Source: Quillaja saponaria (lineage: Eukaryota; Streptophyta; Magnoliopsida; Fabales; Quillajaceae). From it: a DNA stretch of 64,000 bases. How positions within the stretch are numbered: the stretch's first letter is position 1; the number at the start of each line of letters is the position of its first letter. Location of the stretch: assembly GCA_029379385.1 (NCBI GenBank), contig CM055618.1, forward strand, positions 19,755,071 to 19,819,070, written 5' to 3'. Both the position numbers and the translations under genes were made by a program. Under the pieces are notes generated by a model that made no database searches, was not told where the DNA came from, and was given only the letters and a program-made list of their open reading frames with translations. Of the stretch, positions 1 through 10,619 are shown one piece after another.

Positions 1-134
1 GCATGAAAATATATAACTCTGTAAAACCATTGTCTCTTTTTTTACTTTGAATGCCAGAAACCAAAAAAGACGATGGGGGATTTTTCATCCTATCGTTTGT
101 ATGCTAGAAACCATAAAATAAAGCAACTAGGTCA

Positions 135-2742
135 TCACACCAAGGCGGATTTTTCTTCATCTTCTACACCGTCTCTAATATTTACTACGCTCTGGTCTGT
201 CCTGGAGGAAAACTTTCCAAGCGAACTTCTACCAGGCACTTTATTATCTGGTAACATTTTTAGTGTGATTCCCATGGCAATAAGCAACAGCCCTGTCCCA
301 TGCTGTTCAGTCAATGGCTTTGTAACTATCAAGTACGAAAGCAACAAAGTCCCTGCCTTTCTAGCAGTGTTTATCTGCAGCCCAACATCAATCAAAACTC
401 AACTAGTTATAACAATGAAGAATGACAAAGCTGGAAGTCAGTAAAGGGAGGGAAGAGGGGGAGGGAGTATCCAAAAATCGTACCACCAGTTTTCAACTCA
501 ATTTGTAAGGAAGGATTTCAAATTGATAACAATGCAAAAGTTCAGGCTGTAGGGAATAGAAATAGGTTTTTACCGTGGCAGTTGTGGCAGCCCCAAAAAT
601 GGAAATGAGAGATAAAACAGAAACTTGCCCAATATATGTGGCCATAGCTTCAAACACTAATACCCCATACAAATACGGATGCTGCAATATGTTGGTAGAA
701 ATGTCATACAAATAAGATATGAAAATAACCCAAATATAATAACTAAACATAATGCAACGAACATTATATAGAACACTATAAGAATGTGAAAAACAGGAAA
801 GAAACAAGTATATAGAGGCTGGGACAGTCCAGGATCCTGATGCTGTTATGTTAAATTTCAATTACTATCGTGCAGTACAGCACGGAATATGAATAATTGA
901 GCTTGCAGAGCATCTTTATATGTTCTATAAAATTCCAGAGAGGTTGAAAAGTAGAAATCATGGAAACAAGTATATATAGGTTGACAGTCCTAGTCATTGA
1001 TCGTCACATGATCTTGTTGTCTTCAAGACATGCCTCTAATTTTACAAGCAGTACTGAAGTAGATACCCTCTCATAATTTAAGAAATACAGCTGAAACTAA
1101 TTTTATAAGATTTGATCTCAATGTTTGAATTTAATTCCAATCTGCCCCTCTTGACTAGGTAGTGTATCTACATAGATTATAGAGCAATTAATAAACCAAT
1201 GAAGTGCAATACCAACTCAATAACTTACTCCCAATAACCTATTTTAGGTGGGTGTAGTGGCCACATTACATATGACATGACTCCACTGGTATTTGAACTT
1301 CCTATTGAAGTCACAAAAATGTAAACATCTAATGAAGAAAAAGGTCGGAGAACATGCAAGAAAATTTATAAGATAAAGCAACACTGTTTTGTACCTCAGA
1401 ACAAGAATTCCAAGCCTTAAAAAGCTCTCCAGTTAGAATCATGGGAGGAATCAAGAAAGGCAATCCAACTACTGTCGAACAGAACAGCATCTCTGTCTGT
1501 TAAAGGAAAAATAATACAAATTTCTGAGAAACAGTAAAAAGAAACGGAAACTCTGTGTTGTTGATCTTTTTAGCATCCATGCACCAACAAATAACAATAA
1601 TATAAACTGAAAGTCACCTGTGTGGTATCAGCATTCATGGTAAAAATTGCTTCTTGCAAATTTCCCAGAAAGGCATCCATACAAGCGCACCCCTTATCAT
1701 TATAACACCAATCATGCTGAAATTTGGAGATGTCTGCGCATCTGCTAAGGTGAAAATTATCAGACCAATTACTAGGAGCATTGCAGAAATGTACTCATGA
1801 ATTGGGTATTTTTGCCTCAGTCCAGGAACAAAGGCACCCATTATCATGACAGGCAGGACCTGAATTGGCAAACCCCGTGGCTCAAATATTAGTAAAAAAG
1901 TAGTTTTAAAAACTAATTTATCCAAATATACAACAAAATATACTAAATGCATCCATAATTTACTTCCATAAATCTTAAATTATATGAAAAGAAACATTCT
2001 GCCCTTCTGGAAAATCAAAATTTACAGAGTTGGGAAAAAAATTAGAAAGAAAAGGACCTGCTATTGGGATGAAATTCGCAACATTCAACATATTAGTGAT
2101 ACAAAAAAGAAAAATTTGACAACACAACTGTTTACCTTAGTGGATTTAAACATGATCTGTGCAGGATAGTTAAGAAATGCCAAAGATCCCTCAGTAATCC
2201 ATGGGAACCCATAAGAACAGCAGAAAGTTTGACATATGTTATCCAAGGGTTGACCATTTGCTTGGTTGTGAAACCTTGGAAGTATATGAGTATCAGGTAG
2301 ACAAATCCTTGAACAAAAGTAAAATACCACCCATAGCTGGAACATAACATCATAATTCAATTTAAGGATATGGGTTAAGAAAGATGAAGTGTTTTAAGTA
2401 CAAATGTTTAAAATACAACAAAAGGTCATACCTGAATTGGAGCCGATTATAGACATATTCCTACAATCACACAAAACTGGCCTGTCAAATAAAAGTAAAC
2501 AAAATTGAAAAGGCATGTGGAATGAGCACAAAAGAATTACTAGAACAGAAGGTTAATTTTAATGTCCCCGTATGTCCATTTGCACTGTGATACGACATTT
2601 GGGGCCTTTTGACACAATAACAACCATTACCCTACTTCAATAAGCAAAGACTAAGAAATCGATCAAACAAAGTGATCGCAACAAATAAACCCTTACAAAG
2701 AGAAATACCAAACAGGGACCTAGCTTGATCCTCGTTCCTCAT
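135..2742 (-). pseudogene. UTR2: UTR2-type UDP-galactose/UDP-glucose transporter, broken copy
   Basis: A Golgi/ER nucleotide-sugar antiporter of the plant UTR2 type (related to SLC35B, drug/metabolite transporter fold), which would import UDP-sugars for glycosylation. Exons read on the minus strand at about 2742-2697 (start, MRNEDQARSLFGISL), a remnant ending near 2432 (EYVYNRLQF), 2336-2136 ([11 protein letters not shown]), 1859-1618 ([15 protein letters not shown]), 1496-1395, 681-574 ([19 protein letters not shown]) and 374-135 ([14 protein letters not shown], ending DEEKSALV). Splice sites are sound for the last five. Three defects are visible: the second exon has lost roughly 60 bases encoding the first membrane segment; one base is missing near 2200; and one base is missing near 1679, where GALV should run on into [13 protein letters not shown]. 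The two single-base losses could be consensus errors, but the exon loss cannot. Family identity is secure from many long matches; functional status is uncertain. Confidence 0.75.
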
Positions 2743-3623
2743 CTTTCTCGAACCCTGACCGCCGAATTGCCTTGACCCAGAAATCAATCAGTGAAACAAA
2801 ACTTCCCCACCAAAAGAGTTACTTGAACCACCTTTGCATGGCATCTTCTTCTTCTTCTATAAAATTATGTAAAAGGGTCACTTTGTTACCCCAATAATTA
2901 AGAAAGGCATCAAAACAGGAATTGGAGACTTTGGTAATACTCTCTCTCCCTCTAGAGAAAATGATTTCCGAGAGAGAGAGAGAACAGAAAGGTGGTAATG
3001 TATGCATTGGAAACATGTATGTAAGGGTTCGTGGACAAGTCAAATTCTATGAATACAATTTTATTTTATTTTTTATTTTTTTCATTACACAATAGGTAGG
3101 TAACCTTGACCATTCCCAGAATAATCAATAAATTCAAACCGTCCAAAGGTTTGGCTGGTTAGACCTACTTACTACTAGCTTCCCCGATTTGGAAAACTCA
3201 AAAGTTTTGCATACCACGTCTCTGCTAGTTTGTTGACCCTTGATGCGGTGTTTATGATTTATGAATGAAGCAAACGACACGCGGTATGCAGACCAGACCA
3301 TCTACATACATCATGATCACACGGCCCAAACAGAATTCATGTTGAACATGGGAATACAGTATCTCAACTCCAACTCTTTTCCCTAAATATTGAGAATTTA
3401 TTGGCGAAATAAAAACTATTTATTATGTGAAGTGAAAGGAAGTTAGGACATGTAGAGAATCCAACTTTCCCCAACAATAACCCCAAAATTTCGCCTCTTG
3501 TTTTACTAGGGACAAGTAAAAACGACGAAAAAGTGAAAACAGAGGCTGCCTGGCTAGAACTGTTAATGCCAGTATCTCTAGCGAATTCTATATTTTAGCC
3601 TGATGCAGATTTATCTGATCCTG
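2743..3623. other. Intergenic spacer between UTR2-like and DUF4378-like loci
   Basis: Upstream region of the UTR2-like locus. It contains a short GA dinucleotide run near 2972-2984 and T-rich tracts near 3059-3085. I see no protein-coding or RNA gene here. Confidence 0.4.
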
Positions 3624-4192
3624 TCAAAAATTAGAGAAGAGGTCAACTACAAGCTCATTTACCAAGCAAGTGAAAACTTCAATTTCCAGCTGTAGAGCCA
3701 TTTGTCCTTTTTCTTCATCAGATTTCCTCCACCTCCCATTCTTGTCCATGTCCCGAATATACAGTACTGTCCTGCAATCCCTTACCTCTCAACCCAAATA
3801 CAATTCTTGTTGTTGCCCATTTATCCAGTCTTCAGTTACCTTCAATGCTTGGAGCTCATGGTCTTTTTCATTAACCACTTCCTGATCAACACTTACACTC
3901 TCTCTAAAGAAATCAAACAACAAGTTATGATCTGAGTTACCGCTTGAATGGGCAGTCTAGAACTGATACAGGACTGAATTGCTTCTTCTCCGCGACGCCG
4001 TTTTCACAGGAACTCTCTGAATTACCGCTTGAATAGGACCGTAAAATGTCCGAACCAAATTCGCTCTCCAACCCGCTGTTGGTGTTACTGTTGCTCGTAC
4101 TGATCATAAACCTGCCAGCAACTATGGCGGAACTGGTATTGTTCTGTTCTGTCAACAAGCTTTTGATCAGAGGTAAAGTCACCGGAGGCCAT
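3624..4192 (-). pseudogene. DUF4378-like C-terminal fragment, broken
   Basis: Read on the minus strand, this piece carries the conserved tail of plant DUF4378/TRM-type proteins. It has SPVSVLDCPF, then, in a shifted frame, EDWINGQQQELYLG, a stop where tryptophan is expected, EVRDCRTVLYIRDMDKNGRW, and finally LEIEVFTCLVNELVVDLF before a stop at 3624. One extra base near 3946 breaks the frame after CPF, and TGA at 3789-3791 replaces the usual TGG. A start ATG at 4192 begins MASGDFTSDQ but is in yet another frame. Upstream is a pyrimidine-rich stretch like a 5' leader (4290-4385). Family members are usually several hundred residues long, so this is only the end of one. The family is inferred from remembered motif shape, so certainty is moderate. 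It is probably a dead fragment. Confidence 0.45.
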
Positions 4193-5310
4193 TAATTTTT
4201 TCAGGAAAAAGGAAGTTGTCAAATGGGGAATTTAATCTGATACTTGGAATTAGCAATAGCAATTAAATTAAAAGCAGAACAAAGAATGAATGTGAATTGA
4301 AGAGGAGGGGAAAGGAAAGAGGGAGGGAAGGAAGGTTCAGTGAAAATTTGAAGAAGAAAGGAAGAGGAGGAGGAAGAGATGAAGAAGCGTGGATAATTTT
4401 TTATGGTGAATTTTGAGTCTCAAACTTGTTTACTTTTATTATTTGTGTGAAATTTGAACTGACAAGTAAGAAATTTCGTGAATTAGTTAATCACTATTAG
4501 ACGTAAAATTAAATGGTGTTTCTTTGAAGGCTTGGACTTTGGACTAAAAGGGAGACCAGTAGTTGCCTTTTATAAATCTGACGCATACATCATTTATCAT
4601 GCCCCACTTTTACGCTCTTAGTCACGTGTCTAGCTCTGCCATTTTCTGCTCAGGTAACCACAAATGGCATAAGATTCTTAGCAACCTCATATGGCACAAT
4701 GGGCAGTACATTATATATGCTTCAACCAATTCAATTGATTTTTTATTCAATTAGTTTTTTTCATTTGTCATAAATTTCATATTCGTGATATTCAATTTTA
4801 AATTTTTAGAAAATGTTCAAAAAATTATTAATTCACTTTAAACCCAATTTTCTTGCTTTATATAATTCTACATCTTCACTTTAAATAAAATTAAAAATTA
4901 ATTAGTAGAAGTGGGGATATTTTGACCCAACTTGACATCTAAAAAAATATCTATATTATTATTAAAATTAAAATATTTTAATTTTTAAATAACTATACAC
5001 TCACACACTAATTATTATGTTTTCTTTTTGAATAGGAACAAAATTTTTAATTTATCATTTTATTATTTAAAATACTACTAAACAGTAATTTCTATACTTT
5101 TTTACTATCCTACTCTCTCACTCCCATATTCTTTCCTTTATAAAATATATACACAATAAACACGTATGTGCTTGTAAATTACTAGCGCATATAATATATA
5201 TATCTCCTAAATATTTTAGGAACCAAAAAGAAGTCAATGATTTAAAAAACACACATATTGACATTAGGCCTACATGGCACTTCATATGCGTGATCTCAAA
5301 AGATTCGGTA
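4193..5310. other. AT-rich spacer
   Basis: The first part holds a purine-rich tract (4290-4385), which would be CT-rich leader sequence for the minus-strand locus. From about 4740 it is very AT-rich with no gene I can support. Confidence 0.4.
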
Positions 5311-5997
5311 TCAATTGGAAAAGTTCCACAATGACACCTCAGCATCCATTTCCATATCATTCCAGTTCTGAACCCCATAGCTTCTAGAAGGCGAAGGAGG
5401 TAAAGATAGTAAAGGTCCTTCCGCCATATTTAACAACGAACCCTGCAAGTCAAGCTCTGCATTTTCATGATCCAAAGAACACGATCCATTATCCAATAAT
5501 TCATGCCTCTCGTTTCCATTTGACTCGACCAAAGCCATCATCGATCCATCACTACTACAAGCTTCATAATTGACATTACCCTTCTCCATCTCTGTGTTTT
5601 GAGTAGTCACCTCCCCAAATGTCTCTGCTGCCATTGCAGCCACTCTTCTTATTTCCTCGGAATCATTCGAAACCGGAACAGGCAACCGCCACGCCGAGTC
5701 AGCGAAATTCAGACAAGCAGATTTTCCCCGGAACGCCAATGCAGCCACGTCGTGTGCCCTAGCAGCCATCTCAGCCGTTGCATAAGTCCCAAGCCATATC
5801 CTTGACTTGTTATTGTTAGGAACACGCAGCTCGCAAACCCACTTGTCATTACTCCTCCGCCGCACTCCCCGATATACCGGGTGCCTTGTCTCATTAAATT
5901 TCGTCCTACCGGCTTTTTTCTTTGGTCTGGTCGATGCTAGTATGACATGTTCCTCGTCCGAGGAGGAAGATGGTCCTGGTTTATGAATAAGCTCCAT
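5311..5997 (-). CDS. CBF/DREB1-type AP2/ERF transcription factor
   Basis: Single-exon AP2/ERF regulator, 228 residues. CBF/DREB1 proteins bind CRT/DRE elements (core CCGAC) in the nucleus and activate cold, drought or salt genes. The AP2 domain spans about residues 41-99 ([20 protein letters not shown], then [21 protein letters not shown]). Both CBF signatures flank it: a basic [16 protein letters not shown] block before it and a DSAWRLPVP block after it. The C-terminus is acidic and ends LWNFSN, resembling the LWSY motif. Oddity: the strand reads RVP where Arabidopsis CBFs have REP, so the classic glutamate of DREB domains is valine, as in some monocot DREB1s. The start ATG fits the family length, and a TATA box plus G-boxes lie just upstream. 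The class is secure; the exact orthologue is not. Confidence 0.9.
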   Translation of the reverse strand: MELIHKPGPSSSSDEEHVILASTRPKKKAGRTKFNETRHPVYRGVRRRSNDKWVCELRVPNNNKSRIWLGTYATAEMAARAHDVAALAFRGKSACLNFADSAWRLPVPVSNDSEEIRRVAAMAAETFGEVTTQNTEMEKGNVNYEACSSDGSMMALVESNGNERHELLDNGSCSLDHENAELDLQGSLLNMAEGPLLSLPPSPSRSYGVQNWNDMEMDAEVSLWNFSN

Positions 5998-6092
5998 TTG
6001 ATGAATTTATGAATAATTAGCTTTGTGTTTGATGAAATGATTGCTTGTGTTGGCTCAAGAGCTCTAACTGAGTGTTTGGCATGGGAAGGGGA

Positions 6093-6100
6093 ATTTATAG
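6093..6100 (-). promoter_or_regulatory. Probable TATA box of the CBF/DREB1 gene
   Basis: On the minus strand this reads CTATAAAT, about 95 bases before the ATG at 5997. That is a normal distance for a plant core promoter with a short 5' leader. Confidence 0.55.
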
Positions 6101-6112
6101 TTTTTGTATGTA

Positions 6113-6138
6113 CCACGTGGATAATAGATATGACGTGG
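6113..6138 (-). promoter_or_regulatory. G-box/ABRE cluster upstream of the CBF/DREB1 gene
   Basis: A perfect palindromic G-box, CCACGTGG, lies at 6113-6120, and a second ACGT core, TGACGTGG, lies at 6131-6138. Both sit just upstream of the proposed TATA box. Such ACGT elements bind bZIP (ABF/AREB) and bHLH (PIF) factors, so ABA or light/temperature input is plausible. Regulation is inferred from the motifs only. Confidence 0.45.
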
Positions 6139-6222
6139 TCACGGACACGGAAATCTGATTGGAGGCAGCTGGAGTCCACGGTGTTTACTTGCTTTGGTAC
6201 TAGATTACAAAAAGTGGGATGA

Positions 6223-9200
6223 TTAAAGTAATGTCTTTATCAATATTTTCTCTTTGATTTGAAGGACGGGGAACTAGTTTTTGACACTTTCCTTCCTGTC
6301 ACCGACTTCACCATCCAGATTTGTTATATTAAATTGCTGAAACTGGATTACTTAGTTTAGTGGAGATCTTTTACATAAAAAACTGTGTTTAGAACGTGTT
6401 GTACGATGTCGATATGACAACACTTTCTAAAAATAGCAACTTTTGTGTAACTGTCATGATGTCATCACTGATCAGGTGCTTGCTAGTGTGCTTTAGTGCT
6501 GTGTGGGTTTTACTAATAACTAGAGAACTGCTGGATGCCGTACCGCACAGTGGATCACGTGGGTTTATTTTAGTAAAAGTTGCATGTATAACCGGGCTGC
6601 TCCCCTCACCCTAGTGTTGCACCTAATCCATTTCGGCCCAAAACTTTAAATATGTAAACCCGGAAAACCCAAGGTTAGATTAACATTGGGCCCAGTTCTT
6701 ACTGATCAATTTATCAAGAATGGTGTTATTTAAGGTTTATATGGTAAGTTTGGTAGAGTTGGATTGGGTATCCAGTTTTATTGAACTTATTTTTAAACTT
6801 CCTAAGCACAAGTTCGAATCGGGATAAGATTGGTTTTTCTTTATTTATTCAGATTAGATCATTCTTATATTGAATTTAATTTAAAAATATCGTGGCGTGT
6901 CGGATTACGATTTGATAATCTATTGTCTTGATTAAGAACTTAACTCATGCTGATCTCCTCATAACAGTAGTAACATACCGTACTAATAACATAAGAAGAA
7001 AATTTCATCATTGTTAGAGAAGAGTGTAATTAAGTGGAAGGAAACATCATCAGCTAATTTCTTTATATGATTATGATTCTCTAGAAAGAAGCTCTAAAAA
7101 TATTATAATCCCAGTATTATATTTTCGTACCATCATAGTAAGTATTAAATGTGAATAAAGCAAAGGTCTTCATAATCCCCAATAGAGACAACTTTAGTGG
7201 ATCACTTATAGCTAAATTGAAACTTTCCAAAGCAGCTAAAGCCTAATTATAATAGAGTCGTCTTTTAAGCTGGCCCAAAATGGAAACCGACCTAATGGAT
7301 GAAATTGACTAAACCGATTCCCTTTACAAGTGATTCTGCCCCATTCTATTCCATGCCATTTATTTTATTTTATTTTATTTTCGTCTACGAATATCTCTAC
7401 ATTTATTTACAGATATAATTCTAATTTTATTCAAAATTTATAATTATTACTGCTTACAAAAAATTTTCTTCGAAACTCAAAACTTATGATATCACATAAA
7501 TACCTTAAACGTTAAACTCAAATGTTTTGGGTAGACTTTTAGATTTTACCTTGTATTGGTTTGGGTATATAATTTTTCATATACATGATTTTAAGCACGT
7601 ACTATATAATTGAAAAACAGTCAACGAGTAACAGAATATACAGTACGTACCCCTCGTGCAGGAGCCATTCCTGACTCTGCTGGACATTCCCACACGCTTG
7701 GATCGATGCAGACGTTTGATTCCGTACTTGAGAATAGTATGCATATGCATCATATTATACAGAGAAGTTGAAGATTACTTGCACAGTAAATATTCCCTTT
7801 TTACGTTTTATCTCATAAATAAGCAAATATCATTATCATTATTAGAATAAAAGTATGTCTAAGTTCTTTTAATTAATAATATAATATAATACTAAAATAA
7901 CACACAATTTAGCTAATGTAATTTAGGATTTGTTTGAATTAGAGATGAAAATTATGATTTATGTCTCCCTTCAATTTAAATGTGTTTTGAATGGTTATGA
8001 TCTAAAATATAGATTTATGTCTAAATTATTAAACTAAATATTAATGTATTATGTTATAAAATTAAACTATTTTTATCCTGGTTTTGATTTTAATAGAAAT
8101 TAAATTATTTTTTTGTTCAGTTTTTATTCAAATTAATTTTATTTTATTTTTGAGTTTTAATTCTAATAACTAAATATCTTTTTTGTGAAAATAATTTGAA
8201 ACAATTTAGCAAAATAAAAAATTTCAACTAAAGAAAATAAAATGAAAGACATAAAAAAATTGTGAAACTTTTTTATTAAAATTACATGCACTTGTTGATT
8301 TCACCCCTTGTCCATACAAGTCCACACGTTTTTCTTCAGGATCCCAACACACTCCGGTCTGCTTGCTAAATTTTCAATAGAGGTTCAAATTTTTACTCAG
8401 TCTATCTCACTTATTTTTGAATTAACTATACTCTAAGTATAAAGAAGAGGATAAAAGAAAATAATGAAGGACAAAAAAGAAAGAGAAAGAGGTGGACCGA
8501 CACTTAGGGACTAGGAAGACGCGGCTTCCGTATCCAAAACGGCCAGATTGGTTTGCATTGCTTGCGCTTAGCTAAGGAGGATAGTGATTATACTCAAGTC
8601 GTCGGCTAGAGACTTGTTTAACATGTTTTTTAATTGATGAATGTAATTAACTTATTACATGGTTTCCACAAAAACATCAAATCTTGTTGAGTGGACTATT
8701 CACTATTGGCCCACTATTCAAACGTCTACTCTTCGTTTTGGGTTTCGTTCAAACTTAATAAGAAGAATATTCAGCTTTTATGTTATATGAGTTATGTCCT
8801 AATCACACATAAACATCAAAATCCCACAAAAAATTACTTTTCCTGATTTTGTTGATGAAAAGGTGATCACCCGACAAAATTCAACGGGACCTTGTCAATT
8901 TTGAAGGCCACCTCCTTTTATTGATCTCATGGCCGACTTAATTTACAACCACCTACTTCTAAAATGGAGGTGTGAAGTATAAATGATTATGAACATAGTT
9001 AATTTAACTAATCATCATTTAACAGTAAGGACACTTATTGAACAATAATAACTAAATTATAAAAATTGAATTTTTGTAAAATAAATATTAAATAATATTA
9101 AAATTATGATTAATTATCATAACAAGATAATATAAATTTTGTATTTATATAATCTCAATAAATATGTTAAGGGAAATGGAGTATGAAAAATACAGTTAAA

Positions 9201-10033
9201 TTATAAAAATTGATTTTAAAAAAATATATATTAAATAACATTAAAAGTATGATTAATTATATAAATTTTGTATTTATAGAATATCAATAAATATATTTAG
9301 GGAAATGGAGTATGAAAAATATAAAGAATAGTTTAAGTGGGATAGACAAGAGGGAGACACCTGTTCATTCATGTTCAATTCATTACAATTATTCAGACAT
9401 AAAACAGTGGTAATGTTTAATCAATTAGACATTTTCTCTATCCATCATTCAACTTGTCCCATAATTTGTTACTATTTACTTTCCTTGCTTTTTTCAAAAC
9501 AGAAGTTTGGTTGAAGTGACGAGGAAATTGGTTATGAATAGTTACGCGATTAACTTATAATAATCTTCAATTTTACGAAGACGCTAATTTTTTCTTTTTT
9601 AGCCTTGTGATTGATCTGGTTGCAGCAGTTCTGATAAGTATGAGATATTTGTCTGATTAATTATAGAATTGGATTTAATTAGCTTTGGACCTTTCTATAA
9701 TTTTCTATTTATGGCCAATTTCGGGTCCCTAGAGAACTCGCTAGTACTATCTGGTGTCTAATGATTTTCTGGTTATATATATAATAATTTTTAATTAGAA
9801 AGCATATGGAAGTAATTAAAAATAGCAGCATGCTTTAATTAATTAGGATGTTAAAAGCTTAAGATAATTAAGAATATATATAACCAGTTTTTCATATACC
9901 CATATGAGTTTTACAGGTCAGTCTCCACTTGAACATTGAACAGCAGGGAAGGCTAGTCCATGTTGTACGTAGCTTTGAAATCCTATTCGTAAATCATAAT
10001 TAATTATTTGTAGTGCTATGAAATGATCATGAG
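6223..10033. other. Long AT-rich spacer between the two DREB-group genes
   Basis: About 3.8 kb without a gene I can support. It includes TTTTA repeats near 7361-7380, a locally duplicated tract at 9051-9325 (listed separately), and low-complexity AT sequence. Confidence 0.4.
9051..9325. repeat. Tandem duplication, unit about 142 bp
   Basis: The tract beginning ACTAAATTATAAAAATTGA (9051) recurs about 142 bases later (near 9193), and both copies end in GGGAAATGGAGTATGAAAAAT. The second copy has lost a few bases in the middle. It is AT-rich and non-coding. Confidence 0.7.
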
Positions 10034-10056
10034 GCTAGCTAGCTAGCTAGCTAGCT
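10034..10056. repeat. AGCT tetranucleotide repeat
   Basis: A run of nearly six perfect GCTA units, nine bases beyond the stop codon of the minus-strand ERF gene, so probably within its 3' UTR. The unit is self-complementary and could fold as a hairpin in RNA. Confidence 0.8.
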
Positions 10057-10064
10057 TAATTGTA

Positions 10065-10619
10065 TTAAATATCACAATAGCCCCACAAATTGTCTCCAGC
10101 ATAGGCATTTTGTTCAGGGAAATCATCCGATGTTGTGGAGCTCATCCTCGGAGGGGAAACAAGCATTCCCTCAGCCATGTCCACCAGCAAACCTGGCATC
10201 CCAAAAATTGCTTCCTCGTCCACGAATTCTCTTTCTTTCCAGATGGAGGAACTATAAATATTCTCATTCCGATCAAAATCTCCTAATGATTCATGATCAT
10301 TACGGCTTGATTCTCCTTTTTCCGATGAGGCGACATTGGCGGCAGCAGCCGTGGCGGCGAGACGTATGTCAGCAGGGGAACTGGATGCGGGTATTGGGTA
10401 CGACCCGATTGAGTCAGGGAAATTGAGAACTGCGTCATTGCCTTTCAGCGCTATTGCTGCTACATCATAGGCTGCAGCTGCCATTTCCGGGCTGGGGAAA
10501 GTGCCTAACCATATTCGCGTTGTCTTACGTGGCTCCCGGATTTCCGACACCCACTTCCCGCTCCGGCTCCGGATTCCGTGATAAATAGGGTGTGGCCTTT
10601 TGCTGGAATTTGAGGCCAT
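10065..10619 (-). CDS. DREB-group (A-4, ERF024/025/027-like) AP2/ERF factor
   Basis: Single-exon AP2/ERF transcription factor of 184 residues. The AP2 domain begins almost at the N-terminus (residues 13-70: [39 protein letters not shown]), giving the very short leader typical of the ERF024-027/TINY side of the DREB subfamily. It has the DREB-type valine and glutamate pair (WVSEIREP). It lacks the CBF signatures DSAWR and PKK-AGR seen in its neighbour, and after the domain reads [17 protein letters not shown] as in ERF024/025-like proteins. An acidic C-terminal region ends in LWGYCDI, a likely activation motif. It should bind DRE/GCC-like promoter elements in the nucleus. It lies 4 kb upstream of the CBF gene in the same orientation, but is too divergent to be a recent tandem copy. 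Confidence 0.88.
   Translation of the reverse strand: MASNSSKRPHPIYHGIRSRSGKWVSEIREPRKTTRIWLGTFPSPEMAAAAYDVAAIALKGNDAVLNFPDSIGSYPIPASSSPADIRLAATAAAANVASSEKGESSRNDHESLGDFDRNENIYSSSIWKEREFVDEEAIFGMPGLLVDMAEGMLVSPPRMSSTTSDDFPEQNAYAGDNLWGYCDI

Noticed and set aside
7920..8060. Sequence starting GGATTTGTTTGAATTAGAG, like a MITE terminus
   Set aside because: No opposite terminus found; AT-rich background makes chance likely.
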